Of a stretch of 64,000 nt of DNA, positions 41,643 through 49,856 are shown one piece after another. Each line of letters opens with the position of its first letter. The first letter of the stretch is position 1. Both the position numbers and the translations under genes were made by a program. The DNA is from Pseudomonas coleopterorum (GTDB lineage Bacteria; Pseudomonadota; Gammaproteobacteria; Pseudomonadales; Pseudomonadaceae), in NCBI RefSeq assembly GCF_900105555.1, contig NZ_FNTZ01000001.1:310001-374000 (forward strand). Direction: 5' to 3'. The notes under the pieces are model-generated. The model saw only the letters and a list, made by a program, of their open reading frames with translations. It searched no databases and was not told the DNA's origin.

Positions 41643-42566
41643 TCACTGCGCCACCTGGCCGACATCCAGCGCCTTGGGCAGCAGCTTGTTCTGGTAGAAC
41701 AGGTCGGCAGTCGCCTGCTGGGTCTGGACCACGGTGTTATCCACAGGCCGCACGGGGGAGGGTGGGCGGTTGTCCACATAGCGCTCGACCACTGACTCCG
41801 GCAGCCCCATGGACTGGGCCAGCACTGCGATGCTCTGTGCATGCTCGGTGCGGGTCAGTGCCTCCGCGCTGCTGAGTTGGTCCAGCAGGTTGTGGATGAA
41901 CTCGCCGTTGGCTTGGGCATAGGCACGCCGTGCGGTGTAGATCGGTCCGCCAAGACCCAGCCCGCTGCCATCGGCCAACAGCCGCGCATGACCCTGGCTC
42001 AGGGCCAGCGACGAGTAGGGTTCCCAGATTGCCCAGGCGTCGACACTGCCTTGTTCGAAGGCCGCCCGAGCATCGGCCGGGCTCAGGTACACCGGCTGAA
42101 TTTCCCGATAGCTCAGGCCAGCCTTGTTCAGCGCCCGCAGGATCAGGTTGTGCGAACTGGAGCCTTTCTGAAAGGCGACCTTCTTGCCTTTGAGGTCGGC
42201 GACCTGAGCGAACGTACTGGTGTCCTTGACCAGCAAGGTCTCGGCCTGGGGCTTGGCCGGCTCGGCACCGATGTACACAAGGTCCGCGCCCGCTGCCTGC
42301 GCGAACAGCGGCGGGATATCTCCCGTGGCCGCTACATCGAGGCTGCCGATGTTCAAGGCTTCGAGCATCTGCGGGCCAGCGGGAAATTCGATCCACTGGA
42401 CCTGGGTCTGCCCGAAGCGTTTTTCCAGCAGGCCATGCTGCTTGGCCAGGACCAGGGCAATCGAGCCCTTCTGATAGCCGATGCGCAGCGCCGCCGGATC
42501 GGCCAGAGCGGCGCCGGCCAGGCCCAGCAAGGCCAGTACGGCGCCCACGCGAGCGAGTGTCTTCAT
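41643..42566 (-). CDS. SsuA-like aliphatic sulfonate ABC substrate-binding protein
   Basis: Periplasmic binding protein, 307 residues, with a signal peptide (MKTLARVGAVLALLGLAGAALA). The mature protein has SsuA-type blocks: LRIGYQKGSIALVLAKQHG, WIEFPAGPQMLEALNIGSLDVAATGDIPPLFAQAAG, KGKKVAFQKGSSSHNLILRAL and YLSPADARAAFEQGSVDAWAIWEPY. In this family the protein captures sulfonates for an ABC importer. The matching permease and ATPase genes are missing here, so it must use components encoded elsewhere. It is last in the set TonB receptor-monooxygenase-reductase-binding protein, 12 bases after the reductase gene. Confidence 0.9.
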   Translation of the reverse strand: MKTLARVGAVLALLGLAGAALADPAALRIGYQKGSIALVLAKQHGLLEKRFGQTQVQWIEFPAGPQMLEALNIGSLDVAATGDIPPLFAQAAGADLVYIGAEPAKPQAETLLVKDTSTFAQVADLKGKKVAFQKGSSSHNLILRALNKAGLSYREIQPVYLSPADARAAFEQGSVDAWAIWEPYSSLALSQGHARLLADGSGLGLGGPIYTARRAYAQANGEFIHNLLDQLSSAEALTRTEHAQSIAVLAQSMGLPESVVERYVDNRPPSPVRPVDNTVVQTQQATADLFYQNKLLPKALDVGQVAQ

Positions 42567-42578
42567 GTGATCGATCCC

Positions 42579-43616
42579 TTATTGCGCAGTCGAGGGTTTT
42601 TCCCAGAGGTTGATGCCGCCTTCCACTGCATGGCGGTCGATCTCGGCCAGTTCCTCGGCGCTGAAGCTGAGGTTGTCCAGTGCGCCGACGTTTTCGATGA
42701 TCTGCTCGGGACGGCTGGCGCCGATCAGGGCGCTGGTCACGCGGCTGTCGCGCAGGGTCCAGGCCAGGGCCAATTGCGCCAGGCTCTGGCCGCGGCGGCG
42801 GGCGATTTCGTTGAGCGCGCGAACGTGGGTCAGGTTGGCCTCGCTCAAGTGCCCAGGCAGCAATGAGCCGCCGCCGGGACGGTTGACCCGCGCATCGGCC
42901 GGCACGCCTTGCAGGTACTTGTCGGTGAGCAGCCCTTGCGCCAGCGGCGTGAAGGCAATGACACCGGCGCCCAGTTCGTCGGTGACCTGCAGCAGGTCGT
43001 TCTCCACCCAGCGGTTGAGCAGGTTGTAGGCAGGCTGGTGGATCAGCAGCGGCACCTTCCACTCCTTGAGCAGGGCGGCGATCTCACGGGTCTTGACTCC
43101 GGAGTACGAGGAAATGCCGATGTACAGCGCCTTGCCCTGTTGCACCGCCGTGGCCAGGGCGCTGGCGGTTTCTTCCAGCGGCGTGTCGGAGTCGAAGCGG
43201 TGCGAGTAGAAGATATCCACATAATCCAGGCCCAGCCGTTGCAGGCTCTGGTCGAGGCTGGCCAGGATGTACTTGCGCGAGCCGCCGCCCTGACCGTACG
43301 GACCGGGCCACATGTCCCAACCGGCCTTGCTGGAGATGATCAGCTCATCACGGTAGTGCTTGAAATCCTCGCGCAGCAGACGGCCGAAATTGATCTCGGC
43401 GCTGCCATAGGGCGGGCCATAGTTATTGGCCAGGTCGAAGTGGTTGATGCCCAGATCGAAGGCGGTGCGCAACAGGCTGCGCTGGGTGTCGATCGGGGTG
43501 CTGTCGCCAAAGTTGTGCCACAACCCCAGGGACAGTGCTGGCAACACCAGGCCGCTACGGCCAACACGGCGGTAGGGCAGGCGCTGGTAGCGATGTTCGG
43601 CAGCGATGTAGGTCAT
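42579..43616 (-). CDS. Aldo/keto reductase (YghZ-like)
   Basis: A 345-residue NADPH-dependent TIM-barrel reductase. The ATG at 43616 begins MTYIAAEHRYQRLPYRRVGRSG. DLANNYGPPYGSAE carries the catalytic Asp and Tyr, WDMWPGPYGQGGGSRKY is the loop seen in YghZ-type enzymes that reduce methylglyoxal or L-glyceraldehyde 3-phosphate, and the Lys and His lie in ISSKAGW and FYSHRFD. Sitting directly after a flavin monooxygenase gene, it is well placed to reduce the aldehyde that oxidative C-S cleavage of a sulfonate would release. That role is inference. Confidence 0.88.
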   Translation of the reverse strand: MTYIAAEHRYQRLPYRRVGRSGLVLPALSLGLWHNFGDSTPIDTQRSLLRTAFDLGINHFDLANNYGPPYGSAEINFGRLLREDFKHYRDELIISSKAGWDMWPGPYGQGGGSRKYILASLDQSLQRLGLDYVDIFYSHRFDSDTPLEETASALATAVQQGKALYIGISSYSGVKTREIAALLKEWKVPLLIHQPAYNLLNRWVENDLLQVTDELGAGVIAFTPLAQGLLTDKYLQGVPADARVNRPGGGSLLPGHLSEANLTHVRALNEIARRRGQSLAQLALAWTLRDSRVTSALIGASRPEQIIENVGALDNLSFSAEELAEIDRHAVEGGINLWEKPSTAQ

Positions 43617-43653
43617 GGAAAGCCTCGCTTCAGGTATGTCGAAGGGCGCCCGA

Positions 43654-44970
43654 TCAGCGCCCGTTGATTTCGGGTAGGCCCAGATGCTCGCGCAACGTGG
43701 TGCCTGTGTAGTGGGTGCGGAACAGGCCGCGGCGTTGCAGTTCGGGCACCACCTGGCGTGCGAAGTCCTCGAGCCCGCCGGGCAGATGCGGCACCAGCAC
43801 GTTGAAACCATCGGCGGCGCCGTTCTGGAACCATAGCTGCAATTGGTCGGCGATCTGCGCCGCAGTGCCGATAAGACTGAAGTGCCCACGCCCCCCGGCG
43901 ATTCGGCGACCCAGTTGCGCCAGGTTGAGGTGCTCGCGCTCGGCCAGTTCGCTGAGCAGTTGCTGACGGCTGCGCTGGCCGCTGTCGGTCAGGGGCAGGT
44001 CGGGCAGCGGTCCGTCCAGCGGGTAGCCGGACAAGTCGAAGTTGCCCAGCATGCGGCCCAGCAGCGCCACCCCGACCTCGGGTTGCACCAGGTCCTGGAA
44101 TGCTTCGAACTTGGCCTGTGCCAGGGCCTGGGTTTCGCCGACCACGACGAACACCCCAGGCATGATCTTCAGCTCATCGGCGCCACGACCGAATGTGGCC
44201 GCGCGGTTCTTGAGGTCGGCGTAGAACGCTTGCGCGGCGGTCAACGAAGGCTGCGCGGTGAAGATCACATCGGCGGTCCGTGCCGCCAGCGCGCGGCCGG
44301 CTTCGGACGAACCGGCCTGCACCACCACCGGTCGCCCTTGCGGTGAGCGGGCGACGTTGAGGGGGCCCTTGACCTTGAAGTGCTCGCCGACATGGTTCAG
44401 CTCGCGGCGCCCGGCCGGGTCGTAGTATTGGCCGCTGGCCTTGTCGCGCACGAAGGCATCGGCGCTCCAGCTGTCCCAGAGCCCCGTGACCACCTGATGA
44501 AACTCTTGCGCCCGGCTGTAGCGCTCGGCGTGCCCGATGTGTTCGTCGCGACCGAAGTTGCCGGCCTCGGCCGCGGCGTCCGAGGTCACCAGGTTCCAGC
44601 CGGCGCGGCCACCGGACAGATGATCCAGCGAGGCGAACTTGCGCGCCACGTGGTAGGGCTCGTTGTAGCTGGTAGTGACCGTACTGATCAGGCCGATGCG
44701 TTCGGTGACCACGCTCAGGGCCGAGAGCAGGGTCAACGGTTCGAAATGATCGGAGCGGGCCATCTGGCTGGCGCTGTCGCCGGTGGCTGCTGCCACGCTG
44801 TCGGCCAGGAACAGGGTGTCGAAGCAGGCCGCCTCGGCCACCTGCGCCAGGTGCCGATAATGCTGGAAATCGAGCCCGGCATCGGCCGGCACCTGGGGGT
44901 GGCGCCAGGCAGCCACGTGGTGCCCGGTGGCCATCAGAAAGGCACCCAGTTTCATCTGTCTGGCGCTCAT
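43654..44970 (-). CDS. Flavin-dependent monooxygenase, NtaA/SnaA/DszA family (LLM class)
   Basis: A two-component bacterial-luciferase-like monooxygenase of 438 residues that uses FMNH2 from a separate reductase. MKLGAFLMATGHHVAAWRHP, CFDTLFLADSVAA, LDHLSGGRAGWNLVTSDAAAEAGNFG and QAGSSEAGRALAARTADVIF are signatures of the nitrilotriacetate/dibenzothiophene-sulfone/dimethylsulfide branch. No flavin reductase gene is in the window. The ATG at 44970 lies one base after the TonB receptor stop, so the genes are clearly co-transcribed. Sulfur acquisition from an organosulfur compound is the likely role, supported by the SsuA-like neighbour. Confidence 0.9.
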   Translation of the reverse strand: MSARQMKLGAFLMATGHHVAAWRHPQVPADAGLDFQHYRHLAQVAEAACFDTLFLADSVAAATGDSASQMARSDHFEPLTLLSALSVVTERIGLISTVTTSYNEPYHVARKFASLDHLSGGRAGWNLVTSDAAAEAGNFGRDEHIGHAERYSRAQEFHQVVTGLWDSWSADAFVRDKASGQYYDPAGRRELNHVGEHFKVKGPLNVARSPQGRPVVVQAGSSEAGRALAARTADVIFTAQPSLTAAQAFYADLKNRAATFGRGADELKIMPGVFVVVGETQALAQAKFEAFQDLVQPEVGVALLGRMLGNFDLSGYPLDGPLPDLPLTDSGQRSRQQLLSELAEREHLNLAQLGRRIAGGRGHFSLIGTAAQIADQLQLWFQNGAADGFNVLVPHLPGGLEDFARQVVPELQRRGLFRTHYTGTTLREHLGLPEINGR

Positions 44971-44971
44971 G

Positions 44972-47185
44972 TCAGAAATCCTTGCGCAGTTGCACGCCGA
45001 AGTAGCGCTCGTCATCACGAGGCACGGCGCGGTAGATATAGCCGCTGCCACTGGCCAGCATCGGCGAGTAGGACTTGTCGGCCAGGTTCTTGCCCAGCAA
45101 CGCGACACGCCAGCCATTGGTGTAGTCGGCCAAGGCGATGCTGGCATTCCAGATGCCATAGGCACCTTGCTTGGTGTCCGGGTTCTGGCTGATGTCGTAC
45201 TGCACTTCGCTCTGCCAGCTGTAATCGGTCCCCAGCTCAACATCCAGGCCATTGGCCAATGGAATGCTGTAGTCGGCGCGCACGTAGCTCTTCCAGTCGG
45301 GGCTGTAGGGCAGGGTCTTGCCGTCGACGTTGCAGGAAGCGGCCGCGCCGGCCGGGCAACTGAACTGATCGATGCGCGCACGGGTGTAGGCCAGTGCGCC
45401 GGACAGCTTGAGGTTCTGCGTGGCCTGCAGGGCGTAGTCCAGCTCGACGCCCTCGGTGCTGACGCTGCCGGCGTTGATCAGACGGGTCACCACCTGATTG
45501 GCCACGGTGTCGAAGAAGTTCGCCTGGTAGTTGTCGTACTCGCTGTGAAAGACCGCCAGATTGCTGGTCAGGCGATTGTCCCAGGCGCTGGCCTTGATCC
45601 CCGCTTCCCAGGTGTTGGAGGTTTCCGGCTTGAGCGCGTCGGTGTCGCGCGGCTGCATGTTGAAGAACACGTTGTAGGCAGGGCCTTTGTATCCACGCGA
45701 ATAGGTGACATAAGCCATGACCTCGTCACTGAGGTCGTACTGCACGCCCAGTCGTCCGGACCAGCCATCCTCATCCACCGAGCCTGAGCTGCGGGTGCCT
45801 GGCTGGATGCCGCTGACGGTGGTGGCCGAGGTCGACACGCGACGGTGATCGTATTCCAGGTCGTCGTGGGTCCAGCGCAGGCCGGCGATGCCGCGCAGCC
45901 GCGAGGTGAAGTTGAGGGTGGTCTCACCGAAGGCCGAGTAGCTGTCGCTGGTGGTGGTGTAGTCGGCCACGCCGCGCTGGCTGCCGGTCGGTGTCACCAA
46001 GGTGCGGCGGTAGGTTTCGTCATCCTTGCCGTGCATGTAGAACAGTCCGCCGACGTACTCCACGAACTCGCCCTTGGGCGAGGCCAGGCGAACTTCCTGC
46101 GAGTACTGGTCGTAGCTCAGGTCGCCCTTGTCTTCCGTGCCGGGGAAGGCGCTGGTGATGGTCGCCAGGCGGTCGCCGTCCTGCCATTGGGTGTTGTCCC
46201 AGCCGCGCCAGGCGGTGATCGAGGTCAGGGTGTAGTCGCCCAGGTTCCAGTCCAACTGGGCCGACAGACCCTTGTTGATGTCCTCGACATGGCTGCGGTA
46301 GTCGCTGGCGATATCACGGCTGTGGCCGCTGGCCGACACCGGCGCCAGGGCGCCCGCGAACGCAGGGGTCAGTGCCTTGCTGACGACGCCATTGGGCGCA
46401 TCGTCGTGGCTCTGCATGTAATCGGCGGCCAAGGTAAGCGTGAGGTCGTCATTGGGGGTGAACTCGAGCTTCCCACGCACACCCTTGCGGTTGTAGCCGT
46501 TGACTTCGTGACCATTGGCGCGGTTGTCGACGTTGCCGTCGTAGCTGCCGAACAGCGTGGTCAGCGAGCCCTTGAGGGTGTCGGGGATCAGGCTGCCACC
46601 GATGCCGAAGCGGGTGCGGCTTTCGTTGCCGCTGTAGTACGACTGGTCGATATAGCCGTGGGTCTCTTCGGTGGGCGCCTTGGTCACGATGTTCAACACG
46701 CCGGCCGAGGCGTTCTTGCCGAACAGCGTGCCTTGCGGGCCGCGCAGCACTTCGATGCGTTCCAGATCCAACAGGTCCAGGGTGGCCTGGCCGGGGCGCC
46801 CGTAAACCACGCCATCGATGACCGTGGCCACGGTGGGCTCCACGCCGGGTGAGGTGGAAATGGTGCCCACCCCACGGATGAACAGCGAGGTGTCCTTGTT
46901 CGAGGCGCCGGTGCGGAAATTCAGGCTGGGCACCTGTTGCACGATGCTCGCAACGCCGTTGCGGTTGTCCCGTTCCAGCTGCTCGCCGTCGACCACCGAC
47001 ACCGCCACCGGCACTTTCTGCAGCGACTCGGCGCGCCGCGTGGCGGTGACCGTGACGGCTTGCAGGCTGACCGACTCTTCATCGCCCTGAGCGGCAAAGG
47101 CGGGCATTGCGCCCAGGGCGATGGCCGCAGCGACGGCCTGGGACAATACGGAAGTCTTGATCGCGAAAGATTGACGCTGTGGCAT
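44972..47185 (-). CDS. TonB-dependent outer-membrane receptor
   Basis: A 737-residue gated porin with a signal peptide (MPQRQSFAIKTSVLSQAVAAAIALGAMPAFA). The TonB box is probably QAVTVTATRRAESLQK, followed by a plug domain (about residues 55-165: VPVAVSVVDGEQLERDN, GVLNIVTKAPT) and a 22-strand barrel ending in an aromatic residue (LRKDF). It has no FecA-type N-terminal signalling extension. It leads the accessory operon and is divergent from the LacI regulator, so its ligand is probably the molecule processed by the downstream monooxygenase and reductase. Confidence 0.92.
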   Translation of the reverse strand: MPQRQSFAIKTSVLSQAVAAAIALGAMPAFAAQGDEESVSLQAVTVTATRRAESLQKVPVAVSVVDGEQLERDNRNGVASIVQQVPSLNFRTGASNKDTSLFIRGVGTISTSPGVEPTVATVIDGVVYGRPGQATLDLLDLERIEVLRGPQGTLFGKNASAGVLNIVTKAPTEETHGYIDQSYYSGNESRTRFGIGGSLIPDTLKGSLTTLFGSYDGNVDNRANGHEVNGYNRKGVRGKLEFTPNDDLTLTLAADYMQSHDDAPNGVVSKALTPAFAGALAPVSASGHSRDIASDYRSHVEDINKGLSAQLDWNLGDYTLTSITAWRGWDNTQWQDGDRLATITSAFPGTEDKGDLSYDQYSQEVRLASPKGEFVEYVGGLFYMHGKDDETYRRTLVTPTGSQRGVADYTTTSDSYSAFGETTLNFTSRLRGIAGLRWTHDDLEYDHRRVSTSATTVSGIQPGTRSSGSVDEDGWSGRLGVQYDLSDEVMAYVTYSRGYKGPAYNVFFNMQPRDTDALKPETSNTWEAGIKASAWDNRLTSNLAVFHSEYDNYQANFFDTVANQVVTRLINAGSVSTEGVELDYALQATQNLKLSGALAYTRARIDQFSCPAGAAASCNVDGKTLPYSPDWKSYVRADYSIPLANGLDVELGTDYSWQSEVQYDISQNPDTKQGAYGIWNASIALADYTNGWRVALLGKNLADKSYSPMLASGSGYIYRAVPRDDERYFGVQLRKDF

Positions 47186-47234
47186 GGCGGGTCGCTCGAA
47201 CAGGGGCTGGACATTGTTTTGATTGGCGCAGCAT

Positions 47235-47321
47235 TCGCTCGAGCGAGTAGCAGACAGGTCAGCTGGTTAGCGCTAACATGGCGAATAGTGGCGATCAACG
47301 CTTATACGGTCAAATACCGTA
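47235..47321. promoter_or_regulatory. Candidate operators between LacI gene and TonB receptor operon
   Basis: Three dyads lie in the 177-base divergent spacer. GTTAGCGCTAAC (47266-47277) is a perfect palindrome with the central CG typical of LacI-family operators. TACGGT-N5-ACCGTA (47305-47321) is a second perfect inverted repeat, closer to the LacI gene. TCGCTCGAGCGA (47235-47246) is a third palindrome, nearer the receptor. Placement suggests repression of both directions by the adjacent regulator; which dyad is the real site is unknown. Confidence 0.6.
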
Positions 47322-47362
47322 ATCTCTACTGTTTATGGTTTTTAGTTATTAGAGGCGGGCAG

Positions 47363-48400
47363 ATGACCGATCCCAAGCACCAGCGCAAGCGCCGTGGTGC
47401 TGGCCGCGTGACACTGGCCAGCGTGGCCACCTACGCGGGGGTCTCTGCCATGACCGTATCGCGGTATTTCAATCAACCGGACCTGGTATCGGACGAGCAT
47501 CGGCAGCGCATCGCTCAGGCGGTGACCGAGCTGGGTTATGTTCCCAATCTGGTGGCCGGGGGGCTGGCGTCGGCGCGGGGCAAGATCGTCGGCATGGTCA
47601 TCCCGAACATTTCCGGGCCGATCTTCGCCCATACCATTCAAGGCTTCAGCGATACCTTGAGCAGGCATGGCTACCAAGTCCTGCTGGCGTCCAGCTATTT
47701 CAGCGCCGAGCAGGAGGAGAACGCTGTGCGTGCCTTCCTTGGCTGGTCGCCTGCGGCCCTGGTGCTGACCAGCCACTTCCACAGCGTCGGCACCGAGAAG
47801 ATGCTGGCCCAAGCGCAGATACCGTTGGTGGAAACCTGGGACTATCAACCCGAACGCGCGCCGATGCAGATCGGCTTCTCGCATGCTCAGGTGGGCGTCA
47901 CTTCGGTGCGCTATCTCTACGGCGAAGGCTACCGGCGCATCGCCTTCGTCCAGAACAGCGCAGCGGGCGACTTGAGTGCTCTCGAGCGTCGAGACGGCTA
48001 TGCCGCGACGCTGGCCGAGCTGGGCCTGGAACCCCAGGTGTTCGCTCCCGATCCCTCCCTGGCGCCTTTCGAAGCCGGCAAACAGGCCCTCCATGCCCTG
48101 ATGGCGAGCGAGCAGCCACCGGATGCGATCATCTTCGCCAACGACAACCTGGCCGCCGGGGGCTTGCTGGCGGCCCAGCGCGCCGGGCTGCGCATTCCAC
48201 AGGACTGCGCGGTGATGGGCTTCGGCGACTACCCCTTCGCCGAAATGCTCCTGCCCAGCCTGACCACCATCAGGCCGCCTGCGCTGCAGATTGGCGTGCT
48301 GGCAGCCACGCGTGTCCTGCAAAGCCTGGGCATCATCGAGGGCGAGCCGCCGCATCTGGAGCTGCTCGACTGCGAACTTGTGGCGCGGGAGAGCAGTTGA
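47363..48400 (+). CDS. LacI-family transcriptional regulator
   Basis: A 345-residue repressor. The helix-turn-helix is VTLASVATYAGVSAMTVSRYFNQP (about residues 16-39), followed by the hinge helix region VPNLVAGGLAS and a type I periplasmic-binding-protein-like effector domain (IVGMVIPNISGPIFAHTIQG, ANDNLAAGGLLAAQRAGLRIPQDCAVMGFGD). The ATG at 47363 has AGAGGCGGGCAG before it; the frame is open far upstream but runs through the receptor gene's promoter. It is divergent from the TonB-monooxygenase operon, which it presumably controls. LacI effectors are usually sugars or nucleosides, which is odd for a sulfonate operon. Confidence 0.92.
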   Translation: MTDPKHQRKRRGAGRVTLASVATYAGVSAMTVSRYFNQPDLVSDEHRQRIAQAVTELGYVPNLVAGGLASARGKIVGMVIPNISGPIFAHTIQGFSDTLSRHGYQVLLASSYFSAEQEENAVRAFLGWSPAALVLTSHFHSVGTEKMLAQAQIPLVETWDYQPERAPMQIGFSHAQVGVTSVRYLYGEGYRRIAFVQNSAAGDLSALERRDGYAATLAELGLEPQVFAPDPSLAPFEAGKQALHALMASEQPPDAIIFANDNLAAGGLLAAQRAGLRIPQDCAVMGFGDYPFAEMLLPSLTTIRPPALQIGVLAATRVLQSLGIIEGEPPHLELLDCELVARESS

Positions 48401-48549
48401 TACGCAAAGCGGCCTTCGACTTCGCACCTGCGTTTGAAAATGACACACAAGAATGCATTAGCTAACACGTCGGGCTAGGCTAGACTTGACATGCATCGCA
48501 TGGTTTTGCCTTGCACAGATCGTTTGTCCTGCCAAGGGAGTCGCCACCA

Positions 48550-48789
48550 ATGGCCATCCACAACATTCACGACGCTAAGAGCAATCTGTCGCGCTTGCTC
48601 GAACAAGCCGCAGCCGGTGAAGTGGTGGTCATCGCCAAGGCCGGCAAGCCCATTGCCAAGCTGGTGGCCTATGATGCGCCAGAGCCGCGCGAAGCAAAGC
48701 GTATCGGTTTCATGCTTGATCTTGTGGTTCCGGAAGACTTTGATGAGCTCGACAATGAGGTCACCACTCTCTTCGAGGGCAAGGTGTGA
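48550..48789 (+). CDS. Phd/YefM-type antitoxin
   Basis: A 79-residue antitoxin starting at the ATG at 48550 after CCAAGGGAG. MAIHNIHDAKSNLSRLLEQ is the DNA-binding Phd/YefM dimerisation region, with VIAKAGKPIAKLVAY completing the fold. The acidic C-terminal tail (VPEDFDELDNEV) would wrap the toxin. Its stop overlaps the toxin GTG (GTGA), the classic coupling. It is likely autoregulatory, but no operator could be assigned. Confidence 0.93.
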   Translation: MAIHNIHDAKSNLSRLLEQAAAGEVVVIAKAGKPIAKLVAYDAPEPREAKRIGFMLDLVVPEDFDELDNEVTTLFEGKV

Positions 48790-49172
48790 AGTTACTGCTC
48801 GACACGCATATCCTGATCTGGGTCGCCAAGGACAGCCCAATGCTTTCCTCAAAAGCTCGATCCTTGATCGCCAATCTGGATCATGAGGTTTACTTCAGCG
48901 CGGCAAGCCTATGGGAAGTGGCTATCAAAAACGGCCTTAGCCGCAGCGGCATAGTGATCGATACGGTGGGTCTGCGCCGTCAGCTATTGCTCAATGGCTA
49001 CCACGAACTGCCGATCACGGCAGCCCATGGCATGGCCGTTGAAAAGCTGCCGCCCATTCACCGCGATCCATTCGACCGCCTGCTGTTTGCCCAAGCCACT
49101 CTGGAAAGCATGCAGCTACTGACGGCCGACGCACTGTTGAGTCAATACGGCGCACCCGCGTTGCAGGTTTGA
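48786..49172 (+). CDS. PIN-domain toxin (VapC type)
   Basis: A 128-residue PIN-fold ribonuclease. MKLLLDTHILIWVAKD supplies the first catalytic Asp, SLWEVAIKNG the Glu, and DPFDRLLFAQA with LLTADALLSQY the other acidic residues, so the active site looks complete. Partnered with a Phd-type antitoxin, it belongs to the type II VapBC-like modules. It begins at a GTG inside the antitoxin stop. It ends six bases from the convergent bioD and shows less extreme GC skew than flanking genes, consistent with acquisition. Confidence 0.92.
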   Translation: MKLLLDTHILIWVAKDSPMLSSKARSLIANLDHEVYFSAASLWEVAIKNGLSRSGIVIDTVGLRRQLLLNGYHELPITAAHGMAVEKLPPIHRDPFDRLLFAQATLESMQLLTADALLSQYGAPALQV

Positions 49173-49178
49173 GCCTTG

Positions 49179-49856
49179 CTACCCAAGAAGCTCGATATGC
49201 AGATGCTCGGCCACGCTCTGTGCGCTGGCGTTCTTCAGGTAGGGCACGCGACCCAGGCAAGGGGCCGGCAGGCGTTCGGCCAGGGTGGCGAGGTTGTCTT
49301 CCAGGCGTGAGGTTTTCGGTTCGATGATGTTGGCCACCCAGCCGGCCAGTTGCAGGCCGTCGCGGGCGATGGCTTCCGCGCTCAGCAGCGCATGGCTGAT
49401 AGCGCCAAGGCGCACGCCCACCACCAGAATCACCGGCAGCTTCAAGGCAATGGCCAGGTCCGACAGATTGGCCTGGTCGGAGAGCGGCACGCGCCAGCCA
49501 CCAGCGCCTTCGATCAGGGTGAAGTCGGCCTGCCGGGCCAGCACCTCCCGCATGGGTGCCAACAGCGAGCCGACGGTCAGGGCCACCCCAGCCTCGCGGG
49601 CGGCGATGTGGGGGGCGATTGCAGGTTCGAAGGCCACCGGGTTGATCTGCGCGTACTCAAGCTTGAGCGAGCTCTGGGCCATCAAGGCCAACGCGTCGCT
49701 GTTGCGCAGGCCCTTGGGGGTCACCTCGCAACCCGAGGCAACGGGCTTCGCGCCCAGCGTGCTCAGGCCCTTGAGGCTGGCAGCGTGCAGCAGGCCAGCG
49801 GCCACGGTGGTCTTGCCGATATCCGTGTCAGTACCGGCGATGAAATAGGCGCTCAT
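49179..49856 (-). CDS. bioD: Dethiobiotin synthetase
   Basis: ATP-dependent carboxylation of 7,8-diaminopelargonate to dethiobiotin, the penultimate biotin step. The 225 residues start [21 protein letters not shown], with the P-loop GTDTDIGKTT at residues 8-17, and contain KPVASGCE and EGAGGWRVPLS substrate motifs. It is the last gene of bioBFHCD and its ATG overlaps the bioC stop by one base (TGATG). Confidence 0.95.
   Translation of the reverse strand: MSAYFIAGTDTDIGKTTVAAGLLHAASLKGLSTLGAKPVASGCEVTPKGLRNSDALALMAQSSLKLEYAQINPVAFEPAIAPHIAAREAGVALTVGSLLAPMREVLARQADFTLIEGAGGWRVPLSDQANLSDLAIALKLPVILVVGVRLGAISHALLSAEAIARDGLQLAGWVANIIEPKTSRLEDNLATLAERLPAPCLGRVPYLKNASAQSVAEHLHIELLG

Noticed and set aside
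46937..47362. Extended N-terminus of the LacI-family protein
   Set aside because: The upstream frame covers the receptor gene's signal-peptide region and both operators. HTH position and ribosome binding site support the ATG at 47363.
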